This document shows, in pieces, positions 43,500-51,158 of a DNA stretch of 64,000 nt. Every line of letters begins with the position of its first letter. Position 1 is the first letter of the stretch. The notes beneath the pieces are model-generated. The model searched no databases. It had not been told where the DNA came from and was given only the letters and a program-made list of their open reading frames with translations. The stretch is from an uncultured bacterium. GTDB lineage: Bacteria > Bacteroidota > Bacteroidia > Bacteroidales > Bacteroidaceae. The position numbers and the translations under genes were made by a program. Location: NCBI GenBank assembly GCA_905214795.1, contig CAJMNM010000013.1, forward strand, positions 12,721 to 76,720, read 5' to 3'.

Positions 43500-43919
43500 T
43501 TACTCTTCTTTCTTACCACATTCCTCACATATACCTTTATAATAGAAATGTACCTCTTCTACCTTAAAATGTATATCTTCGGGCATCAGATGAGGCGCGT
43601 CAACGGGCAACGGATAATCGAATACCCTACCACAACGCTTACACATAAAATGAGCATGAGGGTGAATGTCACCGTCAAAACAAATCTTTCGCTCATCTAT
43701 CGTCAACATCGTTGCCGCACCGTTGTCTGCAAAAAGGCGTAAAGTATTATATACCGTCGTCTTTGACAGTGTCGGAATCTCATCGGATAATGCCGTATAA
43801 ACCTCATCAACCGTGGGATGAGTATGATGATTAAGCAAATAATCCATAATAGCGATGCGCTGTACAGAAGGGTGAATACCGTATTTCAGCAATGTGTTGA
43901 TAGCGGTTGCGTTGACCAT
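43500..43919 (-). CDS. Fur/PerR family regulator
   Basis: A 139-residue metalloregulator from ATG 43919 (MVNATAINTLL). A winged-helix DNA-binding domain (about 1-80: RIAIMDYLLNHHTHPTVDEVY, TVYNTLRLF) is followed by the metal-sensing domain with HPHAHFMCKRCGRVF (about 86-100) and a C-terminal CEECGK zinc site. It is PerR-like rather than clearly Fur: it sits beside the peroxide-reducing rubrerythrin. It has its own promoter with a 15-bp inverted repeat at the start site, which fits autoregulation. Confidence 0.85.
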   Translation of the reverse strand: MVNATAINTLLKYGIHPSVQRIAIMDYLLNHHTHPTVDEVYTALSDEIPTLSKTTVYNTLRLFADNGAATMLTIDERKICFDGDIHPHAHFMCKRCGRVFDYPLPVDAPHLMPEDIHFKVEEVHFYYKGICEECGKKEE

Positions 43920-43932
43920 GTTTATTATAAAT

Positions 43933-43947
43933 TTGTAATGTTTACAA
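43933..43947. promoter_or_regulatory. Candidate PerR/Fur operator
   Basis: TTGTAATGTTTACAA is a perfect inverted repeat (6+3+6) between the -7 box (43950-43957) and the start codon (43919). Its location at the predicted transcription start suits repression by the gene's own product. Confidence 0.55.
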
Positions 43948-43949
43948 TG

Positions 43950-43981
43950 CAAATATAATCCAATTCTACATTACATGCAAA
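43950..43981 (-). promoter_or_regulatory. Promoter of the Fur/PerR gene
   Basis: Read on the minus strand: TTTG (43978-43981), a 20-bp spacer, and TATATTTG (43950-43957), a full consensus Bacteroidetes promoter. Confidence 0.75.
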
Positions 43982-44042
43982 TACAATCCGGCTTTTTTGT
44001 GAAATCGAAGTGTATTTTACCATTTTTTTAAAGTGTTATTTG

Positions 44043-44050
44043 TATATTTG
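44043..44050 (+). promoter_or_regulatory. -7 promoter box of nadE
   Basis: TATATTTG, 26 bp before the nadE start codon; the -33 position is T-rich. Confidence 0.6.
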
Positions 44051-44076
44051 CACTAAATCTTAAGGAAAACTAAAAA

Positions 44077-46002
44077 ATGAATTACGGATTTGTTAGAATT
44101 GCAACCGGCATTCCTAGCGTAAAAGTTGGCGACTGCAAGTATAACGCCCAACAAATGGAAAGCCTGATAGCACAAGCCGAAGGGCGAGGTGTTGAAATTA
44201 TCTGCTTCCCGGAATTAAGTGTCACCTCTTATACATGTGGCGACTTATTCGCGCAACAGTTATTGTTGGACGAAGCCGAAATGGCACTCATCAGTCTGCT
44301 TGACTTTACAAGATCATTGGATATCATTTCCATTATCGGCCTGCCTGTGATCTGTAACGGTGCACTGCTGAATTGCGCGGCCGTCATACAACGTGGCAAA
44401 CTGCTCGGATTAGTACCCAAAACTTATCTGCCTAATTATAAAGAGTTTTATGAACAGCGGTGGTTCACGTCCGCAGAAGCCGTAACCGATGCCAGCGTAC
44501 TGATATGCGGGCAGGTTGTACCGCTAAACAAACATATCATCTTCAACACACCGAGCTGCAAATTCGGAATAGAGATATGCGAAGATGTCTGGGCACCGAT
44601 ACCTCCAAGCTCCACTTTAGCCGTTAAAGGCGCCGAAATCATCTTTAATCTCAGCGCAGATAATGAATGTATCGGCAAGCACCAGTATCTGAAGTCATTA
44701 CTTGCCCAGCAAAGCGCAAGATGTCTTGCCGGATATGTATTTTCCGGTTGCGGATTCGGAGAAAGTACACAGGATGTTGTTTTTGCCGGAAACGGATTTA
44801 TCTTCGAAAACGGTAAATTGCTGGCGGAGAATGAACGCTTTTCTCTTAAAGAACAACTTATCATCAGTGAGATTGACGTTGAACGCTTAAGAAGCGAACG
44901 CCGGGTGAACACCACTTTTGCAGCTACGATAGCCCAACTGAAAGATTTCAAATCGACCCAGATTGATACAGAGCTTTTTGTACCTAAAGACTTTGAGATT
45001 ACACGTAAGATTCATCCTCTGCCCTTTGTTCCGCAAGGTAAAGAACTGGACGAACGCTGCGAGGATATCTTTGCGATTCAGACCATGGGACTGGCCAAAC
45101 GGCTTGTCCATACACAGGCTCAAACGGCAGTAGTAGGTATCTCGGGCGGACTTGATTCTACTTTGGCGTTACTGGTATGTGTCCGCACTTTCGACAAACT
45201 GGGTTTGCCTAGAAAAAACATCATAGGCGTTACCATGCCCGGATTCGGTACTACCGGACGGACTTATCATAACGCACTCGACCTGATGAAAGGACTTGGT
45301 GTGACACAACGTGAAATCAGCATTAAACAGGCATGCATCCAACACTTCAGCGATCTTAATGTGGATATGGAGAAGCACGATGTTACCTACGAAAACGGTC
45401 AGGCCAGAGAACGTACGCAAATATTAATGGATGTAGCCAACCAAATGAACGGACTTGTTATCGGTACCGGCGACCTGTCTGAACTTGCCTTAGGCTGGGC
45501 AACATATAACGGCGACCACATGAGTATGTATGGTGTCAACGCTTCTATTCCCAAAACCCTGGTGAAACATCTGGTTAACTGGGTTGCTGACCGCATGGAC
45601 GAGGACATTGTAAAAACGACATTAAAGGACATTATAGATACACCTATAAGTCCGGAGCTCATCCCGGCAGACGAGAATGGCAATATCAGCCAAAAAACAG
45701 AAGACCTGGTGGGTCCGTACGAATTGCACGACTTTTTCCTTTATTATACATTGCGTTTCGGCTTCAGACCTTCGAAAATCTATTTTTTAGCTAAAAAAGC
45801 TTTCCAAAAAACTTATGAGGACGAAACAATTAAAAAATGGCTGACCATATTTTTCCGCCGTTTCTTCGCGCAGCAGTTCAAACGCTCATGCTTGCCCGAC
45901 GGTCCAAAAGTAGGCAGCTGCTCATTAAGTCCACGCGGTGACTGGCGTATGCCAAGCGACGCTTCGTCAGCAGCCTGGCTGGAAGAGTGCAACAAGCTTT
46001 AA
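44077..46002 (+). CDS. nadE: Glutamine-dependent NAD+ synthetase
   Basis: A 641-residue two-domain enzyme making NAD+ from deamido-NAD+. The N-terminal nitrilase-type amidase (about 1-290) shows the Glu (FPELSVT), Lys (LVPKTYLPNY) and Cys (GIEICEDVW, about 168) triad. The C-terminal synthetase begins near 345 with the ATP loop GISGGLDSTLALL and GTGDLSELALG. This is the glutamine-hydrolysing form found in many bacteria. Length is typical. It is followed by a strong terminator. Confidence 0.95.
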   Translation: MNYGFVRIATGIPSVKVGDCKYNAQQMESLIAQAEGRGVEIICFPELSVTSYTCGDLFAQQLLLDEAEMALISLLDFTRSLDIISIIGLPVICNGALLNCAAVIQRGKLLGLVPKTYLPNYKEFYEQRWFTSAEAVTDASVLICGQVVPLNKHIIFNTPSCKFGIEICEDVWAPIPPSSTLAVKGAEIIFNLSADNECIGKHQYLKSLLAQQSARCLAGYVFSGCGFGESTQDVVFAGNGFIFENGKLLAENERFSLKEQLIISEIDVERLRSERRVNTTFAATIAQLKDFKSTQIDTELFVPKDFEITRKIHPLPFVPQGKELDERCEDIFAIQTMGLAKRLVHTQAQTAVVGISGGLDSTLALLVCVRTFDKLGLPRKNIIGVTMPGFGTTGRTYHNALDLMKGLGVTQREISIKQACIQHFSDLNVDMEKHDVTYENGQARERTQILMDVANQMNGLVIGTGDLSELALGWATYNGDHMSMYGVNASIPKTLVKHLVNWVADRMDEDIVKTTLKDIIDTPISPELIPADENGNISQKTEDLVGPYELHDFFLYYTLRFGFRPSKIYFLAKKAFQKTYEDETIKKWLTIFFRRFFAQQFKRSCLPDGPKVGSCSLSPRGDWRMPSDASSAAWLEECNKL

Positions 46003-46023
46003 GCCTAACAGCAATAAATTTAA

Positions 46024-46066
46024 AAAACGTACACTGCAATTCATAACAGTGTACGTTTTGTTTTTT
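46024..46066 (+). terminator. Intrinsic terminator of nadE
   Basis: AAAACGTACACTG pairs perfectly with CAGTGTACGTTTT (13 bp, 10-nt loop), followed by GTTTTTT. It also lies 3' of the convergent arsC-like gene. Confidence 0.85.
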
Positions 46067-46076
46067 CCGCAGTTCT

Positions 46077-46502
46077 TTAACTGTTCCTGCCGATCTCCGT
46101 AACATAAAACCGCATAAAGGCTTCTTTTATCTCATCGCGCACACGACGAAATTCCGCTTTTACAAAATCCTCGTCTCCAGTAGCGTGTGACGGATCGTCG
46201 AAACCGATGTGCAAGCGTTTGCCAACATTCCCCGTAAAAAGAGGACAACGCTTATCGGCATTCTCACAAACGGTAATCACATAATCCCACTTCTTCTCCA
46301 AATATATATTCACATTGGTCGGAACGTGTTTGCCGATATCCACACCAACCTCACGCATCACCTCTACAGCATAAGGATTGACCGCATTTGCCGGCTCCGT
46401 ACCTCCTGAATATACATGTAAAGACTCATCAAATGACTGTAAGAAGCCATGAGCCATCTGGCTTCTGCAACTGTTTCCCGTACACAGAATCAATATTTCC
46501 AT
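46077..46502 (-). CDS. arsC: Arsenate reductase, low-molecular-weight phosphatase type
   Basis: A 141-residue LMW-PTP-fold protein with the CX5R active site CTGNSCRSQMAHG at residues 7-19 and a C-terminal region including VITVCENADKRCP (about 75-87) with further cysteines used as redox relay. Such ArsC enzymes reduce arsenate using thioredoxin. It is the last gene of the arsenic cluster (permease 54 bp upstream). Confidence 0.88.
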   Translation of the reverse strand: MEILILCTGNSCRSQMAHGFLQSFDESLHVYSGGTEPANAVNPYAVEVMREVGVDIGKHVPTNVNIYLEKKWDYVITVCENADKRCPLFTGNVGKRLHIGFDDPSHATGDEDFVKAEFRRVRDEIKEAFMRFYVTEIGRNS

Positions 46503-46556
46503 TAAAATTACTTTTTAAGTTTAAATATGCCACCAATGCCTGCTCAATAACATGTC

Positions 46557-47525
46557 TTACATAAAACAATTAAACAAATAACCCGATAATATGATAAAAA
46601 ACGCTACCGTACCAAAGAATATGCCTATCAGACGCCAGGTCATTACTTTCTTCAGCAATGTAGCCTCCGGCAATGAAAGGCCAACAACAGCCATCATAAA
46701 GGCAATGGCCGTACCCAACGGAATACCCTTTGCCACAAAGACTTCGATGACAGGCACTATTCCGGCCGCATTGGCATACATTGGAACTGCCAACAAGACA
46801 GAAAGCGGCACTGCCAGCCAGTTGTCCTTTGACATATACTGCTCGAAAAAGCCCTCGGGTACAAAACCATGCATAAACGCCCCTATACCGATACCTATCA
46901 ATATATATAACAATACGCCTCTCACTATGCTCCACGCATCACGTATGATGACAGGAAGACGTTTTATAAAAGCCGTGTGCTCTCTCTCCCACTCGTTACT
47001 CTGTAAAGAAGAATCAACCTGAATCTGTTTCACCCAGTCGCTAAGATACGGCGATAAACGCATTTTGCCAAGTACTATTCCTCCAATCACACCCAGCAGG
47101 ATACCACTAACCACGTAAATCAATGTTACCTTTAAACCAAAGGTACCCAGAAACATCGCGACAGCAACTTCATTTACAAGCGGAGATGTTATCAAGAAAG
47201 CAAATGTAACACCCAAAGGTATCCCTCCTTTCACAAACCCAATAAATAAAGGAATTGACGAGCATGAACAAAACGGCGTAATTGCTCCAAACAATGACGC
47301 AAGCAAATATTGCAGGCCGTACATCTTATGTGTGGCCAGGTAATGTCTTAAACGCTCTATCGGGAAATAAGCGTTGATGACTCCCATCAACACACTGATA
47401 AAGAATAATAGAATCAGGATTTTTATGGTATCATAGAAGAAAAAGTTGACAGCAACTGCCAGCCGGGAACCTGAATCCAGACCGAATACCTCATAAACAA
47501 GCCAATCAGCAAAACTCTGTATCAT
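46557..47525 (-). CDS. Permease of the ArsP/DUF318 family
   Basis: A 322-residue protein with about eight membrane helices. The FGAITPFCSCSSIPLFIGF segment (about 90-108), and the repeated SPLVNEVAVAM and MYANAAGIVPVIEVFV patterns, are characteristic of this family, whose ArsP members export organoarsenicals. In this cluster the substrate is probably an arsenic species, by context. It is located between the thioredoxin-like and arsC genes. Confidence 0.85.
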   Translation of the reverse strand: MIQSFADWLVYEVFGLDSGSRLAVAVNFFFYDTIKILILLFFISVLMGVINAYFPIERLRHYLATHKMYGLQYLLASLFGAITPFCSCSSIPLFIGFVKGGIPLGVTFAFLITSPLVNEVAVAMFLGTFGLKVTLIYVVSGILLGVIGGIVLGKMRLSPYLSDWVKQIQVDSSLQSNEWEREHTAFIKRLPVIIRDAWSIVRGVLLYILIGIGIGAFMHGFVPEGFFEQYMSKDNWLAVPLSVLLAVPMYANAAGIVPVIEVFVAKGIPLGTAIAFMMAVVGLSLPEATLLKKVMTWRLIGIFFGTVAFFIILSGYLFNCFM

Positions 47526-47573
47526 AAATCTTATTTTTTATGTTTGTATTTTAACGAACACTTATAAGTAAAC

Positions 47574-47615
47574 AAAAGCGGCATTCATACCCCGTCCAGT
47601 TTTCTGCCGCCTTTT
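47574..47615 (-). terminator. Hairpin inside the arsenic cluster
   Basis: AAAAGCGGCA pairs with TGCCGCCTTTT with one bulged base (21-nt loop) between the thioredoxin-like and permease genes. On the minus strand it is followed by TTTTGTTT, so it may lower downstream expression. Confidence 0.55.
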
Positions 47616-47629
47616 AACCAATCACTTCC

Positions 47630-47866
47630 CTATAAAAGTCCCAGAAGTTTTTTCACTTCATTTTCTGTCGGGACCTTTCCCTTCAATTTTACCTCGCCAT
47701 CAATTACTACGGCCGGTGTAGACATAATATTATAATTCATTATTTCCATAATATCATCTACCTTTACCAGCTTTACATCCAGATTATTTTCTTTCACTAC
47801 TTTTTCAATCACCTGATAGGCAGACTTGCATTTGCAACAGCCCGGACCCAAAACCTTAATTTCCAT
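47630..47866 (-). CDS. Small thioredoxin-like redox protein
   Basis: A 78-residue single-domain protein with the motif GPGCCKCK at residues 7-14, in which the first and last of the three cysteines form a CxxC pair. The PAVVIDGEVKLKGKVP segment supplies the cis-proline loop. It belongs to the redox-active disulfide protein 2/MTH895-type group. In arsenic clusters it could pass electrons to or from ArsC or bind the metalloid; this is inferred. It is 29 bp after the ArsG-like gene. Confidence 0.85.
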   Translation of the reverse strand: MEIKVLGPGCCKCKSAYQVIEKVVKENNLDVKLVKVDDIMEIMNYNIMSTPAVVIDGEVKLKGKVPTENEVKKLLGLL

Positions 47867-47895
47867 TTTTGTTTCTTTTTTGATGAATTATTTAA

Positions 47896-48603
47896 TTAAA
47901 AATACATGATATATCCATAATAGATACCGATGAAAATAAAAACTACCCCGACAATGACATTAAGCCATCTCTGAAATATTTGTATTTTACCGTAAAAGAG
48001 TCCTATTTTCTGTGCGCTGAACGCTAAAATCCACGCGACAGCCAATACCGGTATGGCTGTGGCGACAGCATAAACCGCAGGTAACAAATAACCGCCGGCT
48101 GTTGTTGCCGACATGGGTATCAACATCCCAAAATAGAACACGCCACTTGTCGGGCAAAAAGCCAAGGCGAACAAAACACCTATCAGAAATGCTCCCCAAC
48201 CACCTTTTCGGGACAAACCGCCGGCATCGCCATTGAAGCCAAATCCCGGCAACCTGATTCGGTCACCGACGAGCAAGAATACTCCTATCAGTAACAATAA
48301 GGGACTTAACAACCATTCGCCCCACTTGCCTATCGTATTCTGAACTCCAAACAAACCTAAGCCTTGTTTCAAGATGACAATGAGCACCACTCCCAACAAC
48401 GTATATGCCAACACACGACCTAACGTATAAAGAAGACCGTTAAGCAGAATTTTCTTACGGCTGCCAATCTGCTTGCTGATAAACCCTATAGCCGCAATAT
48501 TTGTGGCTAACGGACAAGGCGAAAGCGCTGTCAGCAATCCTAATAAAAACGCGGTAATAACAGGAGTAGAATTATTCTCCAATAAAGTCTGCAACCAATC
48601 CAT
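47896..48603 (-). CDS. CcdA/DsbD-like membrane protein (ArsG-type transporter)
   Basis: A 235-residue membrane protein with six or more helices from ATG 48603 (MDWLQTLLEN); a longer frame would need a TTG start. It resembles the CcdA family: SPCPLATNIAAIGFIS and CPTSGVFYFGMLIP segments each contain a cysteine and proline. This subgroup is annotated as the aromatic aminobenzylarsenical efflux permease ArsG-type transporter. The start is 4 bp after the upstream gene stop, a tight operon. It may move reducing power or arsenicals across the membrane; both are inference. Confidence 0.8.
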   Translation of the reverse strand: MDWLQTLLENNSTPVITAFLLGLLTALSPCPLATNIAAIGFISKQIGSRKKILLNGLLYTLGRVLAYTLLGVVLIVILKQGLGLFGVQNTIGKWGEWLLSPLLLLIGVFLLVGDRIRLPGFGFNGDAGGLSRKGGWGAFLIGVLFALAFCPTSGVFYFGMLIPMSATTAGGYLLPAVYAVATAIPVLAVAWILAFSAQKIGLFYGKIQIFQRWLNVIVGVVFIFIGIYYGYIMYF

Positions 48604-48607
48604 AGTT

Positions 48608-49051
48608 TTATTGTTCAAGCATACTGTCTACGGCCATTACCACACCTTCCCTAAACTTCCCGGGGGATTTTCTTGCATTGCCAAACGCAAATTCTGTCAT
48701 ATTCTTAAACGTCTCCTTACCATCTTTATGTTTAACTACAAACAGGGCAGACCACGTCACTTCATATTTTTCGGCCAATGCCTCATTCTCACTTTTACTG
48801 ATGTCAACAACCTTGTATACTACACTGCCATTCTTTATTTGTGGAGCAAATCTTTCTTCAACGGCAGCTTTGGCATTCTTGTCGATAGCAATACAGGTGG
48901 CACAACGTTGCTTGCCATGAAAATACAAAACCTCTACATAATTCCCGGCTGTCTCTGTTTTCCGCTCATTATCAGCCTTCTTATTCTCTCCATTTGTGTT
49001 ACAGGCTACAAAAGTCAAACACATGACCAATAAAAATAAAACTTTTCTCAT
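48608..49051 (-). CDS. ArsF-like thioredoxin-fold lipoprotein
   Basis: A 147-residue lipoprotein from ATG 49051 (MRKVLFLLV). The signal ends at TFVAC. The YFHGKQRCATCIAID segment (about 51-65) has a CxxC (CATC) in a thioredoxin-like fold. This group is annotated as ArsF-like, described in databases as a nitroreductase subunit; the role is not well tested. It is the first gene of the arsenic cluster and could receive electrons from the CcdA-like protein next to it. Confidence 0.78.
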   Translation of the reverse strand: MRKVLFLLVMCLTFVACNTNGENKKADNERKTETAGNYVEVLYFHGKQRCATCIAIDKNAKAAVEERFAPQIKNGSVVYKVVDISKSENEALAEKYEVTWSALFVVKHKDGKETFKNMTEFAFGNARKSPGKFREGVVMAVDSMLEQ

Positions 49052-49154
49052 TCTCAATATATTTAAATTAGTATTTCGTAAAACAACGAACATTAAAGAG
49101 AAAATAATCCGCATATCAATTAAATGAATTACTTCTTTATTCGTTTGTTGTTCG

Positions 49155-49185
49155 CAAAAATACAAACATTATCTAAAACTACAAA
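49155..49185 (-). promoter_or_regulatory. Promoter of the arsenic cluster
   Basis: Read on the minus strand: TTTG (49182-49185), a 19-bp spacer, and TATTTTTG (49155-49162), a full consensus promoter 104 bp before the first gene. No arsR-like gene is adjacent. Confidence 0.7.
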
Positions 49186-49336
49186 TTAAATCATAGTTTT
49201 TTTAAAAAGAGAAAGGTACTTTCCATCCGGACAATCACTTCCCTTTTAACTGAATCATAACAATAAAAATTGACTGAAGAATCTCCATATCAAAACCGGC
49301 ACATCATACAGAGAACATTACAGAAGAAATCATAAA

Positions 49337-50092
49337 TTACAAAAAATCAACGCTATCACCATCACGTTTTATTTGCCAGAATGCAATTCCACGGACATCA
49401 GTAAATTCTCTCATTCTCCATGACGATTCAAATCCGCCAGCCACAAAATGCATCGGTACAAAAAGTCCCACACGAAATTTTTCTATGAATTGCCTTCCCC
49501 CTCGGGTATAACCGTTACCTATACGACTATCAACCGGAAACATGGCCACATCAAATTCATTAACCACTTTCCCGATATCCTTTAATTCACCTAAGAACCG
49601 TTTTTCCTCTTTTTCCGGATTGACGTCCACATTCATCTCTACACTATAAACAGTCCCACCTTTATAATCATCAGTCAGGAAACGAGCATACCAGTTATTT
49701 AAATCGCCTGCATGGAAAATACATTTACCGTCAACCCTAACAACCCATGACACCCCACTGTCGGTACTCCCTGTAGCTACAACACTCACCACGCCATCTT
49801 CCCAGGTTCCACCTTTTGCCAACCATACATTAGCCTCATCTTTCTGTGCCCTGTGATGCTTCAATATGTCTTTGGACAAAACATAAATCACATTTGTTTT
49901 ACGGGTTCGCCATGAAAAAATCTCACGATTAAAATGGTCTTCATGAAAATGGCTGGAGAACACATACACCGGTTTCTCTGAAAGCAACAGACGGGACATC
50001 ACGTCCGCCGGATCCATCCAATAATCAAACACTAATATACAGCTATTTAACTCAACCGCAAATCCGCTATGAAAAATATATGTCATTCGCAT
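49337..50092 (-). CDS. Metallo-beta-lactamase-fold hydrolase, UlaG/YycJ-like
   Basis: A 251-residue MBL-fold protein with the metal motif HFHEDHF (about 47-53), FHAGDLNNW (about 124-132) and a final MHFVAG (about 216) supplying the remaining ligands. It resembles the UlaG-type lactonase group more than glyoxalase II. The substrate is unknown. It is a single gene divergent from the thiamine cluster. Confidence 0.82.
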   Translation of the reverse strand: MRMTYIFHSGFAVELNSCILVFDYWMDPADVMSRLLLSEKPVYVFSSHFHEDHFNREIFSWRTRKTNVIYVLSKDILKHHRAQKDEANVWLAKGGTWEDGVVSVVATGSTDSGVSWVVRVDGKCIFHAGDLNNWYARFLTDDYKGGTVYSVEMNVDVNPEKEEKRFLGELKDIGKVVNEFDVAMFPVDSRIGNGYTRGGRQFIEKFRVGLFVPMHFVAGGFESSWRMREFTDVRGIAFWQIKRDGDSVDFL

Positions 50093-50256
50093 GAGACTAA
50101 AAGGTTTGTTCGTTAGTCAAAGTTAACGAATCTTGTGGTAAATTCATAATTCTATTTATCATTTATGCGTCAGTAAATGATAGCGGGTCCATCAATACGC
50201 TCTCCAACTCTTCGATGCTGACTCACAAATTAAACATCCTTTTTCTGCCGTTATAT

Positions 50257-50286
50257 TTTGTATTCTAATTATTATTGTTACCTTTG
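50257..50286 (+). promoter_or_regulatory. Promoter of the thiamine operon
   Basis: TTTG (50257-50260), an 18-bp spacer and TACCTTTG (50279-50286) form the promoter directly upstream of the TPP riboswitch. Confidence 0.75.
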
Positions 50287-50290
50287 CCTA

Positions 50291-50376
50291 AGCAAAGGGG
50301 TGCCCTTTCTTTTGAAAACGGCTGAGATTATACCCTGTGAACCTGATGCAGATAATGCTGCCGAAGGGATTGTGCC
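50291..50376 (+). promoter_or_regulatory. TPP riboswitch (THI element)
   Basis: The conserved aptamer blocks are all present in order: GGGGTGCCC, CTGAGA (50322-50327), ACCC (50332-50335), GAACCTGAT (50339-50347), GATAATG (50351-50357) and GAAGGGA (50363-50369). It binds thiamine pyrophosphate and turns down thiE-thiC-thi4. The expression platform is not clear; about 90 bp separate the aptamer from thiE, with no evident terminator, so translation control is possible. Confidence 0.9.
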
Positions 50377-50468
50377 TCCATCCGACATCACACTCATTCA
50401 TCCACAGGATTTGTTTTTCTAAGCCCGACGTGCCCCATGCCATGTGATTAGAAGCCTAAAAACAGATT

Positions 50469-51086
50469 ATGGAGAAACTACAGTTTATCACACATTTTAC
50501 CTCACAATATACCTATCTTGACTCGGCAAGAATGGCTTTGGAAGGCGGTTGCCGCTGGATTCAGTTGCGCATGAAAGACGCCACACCGGATGAATGGCAT
50601 GAGACCGGTTCAAAGGTTGCCGGTCTGTGCAAAGAATATGGTGCGACCTTCATTCTTGACGATCACGTAGAGCTTGTTAAAGAGCTTGGCGCGGACGGTG
50701 TACATCTGGGCAAAAAGGATATGCCAATTGACGAGGCCCGCAAGATTCTGGGTAAGGATTATATTATAGGAGGGACAGCCAATACGTTTGAAGACATAGT
50801 CGTTCATGCACAGCGTGGTGCAGACTATATCGGTTGTGGGCCTTTCCGTTTCACCACAACAAAAGAAAAACTGGCTCCTACACTCGGGATTGATGGTTAT
50901 CAGCATATCATAGCGCAAATGAAAGCATCCGGTCTTACTCTGCCAATTGTAGCCATTGGCGGCATCACTGCCGATGACATTCCACAAATCATGGAAACAG
51001 GTATAGACGGCATTGCACTCAGCGGTACTGTATTACGCGCCGATAATCCGGTAAAAGAAATGGCCAGACTACTTACCCTATTCTGA
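50469..51086 (+). CDS. thiE: Thiamine phosphate synthase
   Basis: A 205-residue TIM-barrel enzyme coupling HMP pyrophosphate and thiazole phosphate to thiamine phosphate. The signatures WIQLRMKDA (about 31-39), ILDDHVELVKELGADGVHLGKKDMP (about 62-85), GCGPFRFTTTK (about 122-132) and VAIGGIT (about 160-166) supply the phosphate and Mg sites. It is the first gene under the TPP riboswitch and is 72 bp before thiC. A second ThiE/TenI-like gene lies at 53999. Confidence 0.92.
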   Translation: MEKLQFITHFTSQYTYLDSARMALEGGCRWIQLRMKDATPDEWHETGSKVAGLCKEYGATFILDDHVELVKELGADGVHLGKKDMPIDEARKILGKDYIIGGTANTFEDIVVHAQRGADYIGCGPFRFTTTKEKLAPTLGIDGYQHIIAQMKASGLTLPIVAIGGITADDIPQIMETGIDGIALSGTVLRADNPVKEMARLLTLF

Positions 51087-51158
51087 GGCCGCCCATAAAA
51101 GCAGAAACAGAACTCAAAAATAAACAATTATACCGATATACATATTTATATTATATAC

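Noticed and set aside
49052..49336. A hidden arsR gene upstream of the arsenic cluster
   Set aside because: No open frame of suitable size or winged-helix pattern in this 285-bp interval; it holds the promoter only.
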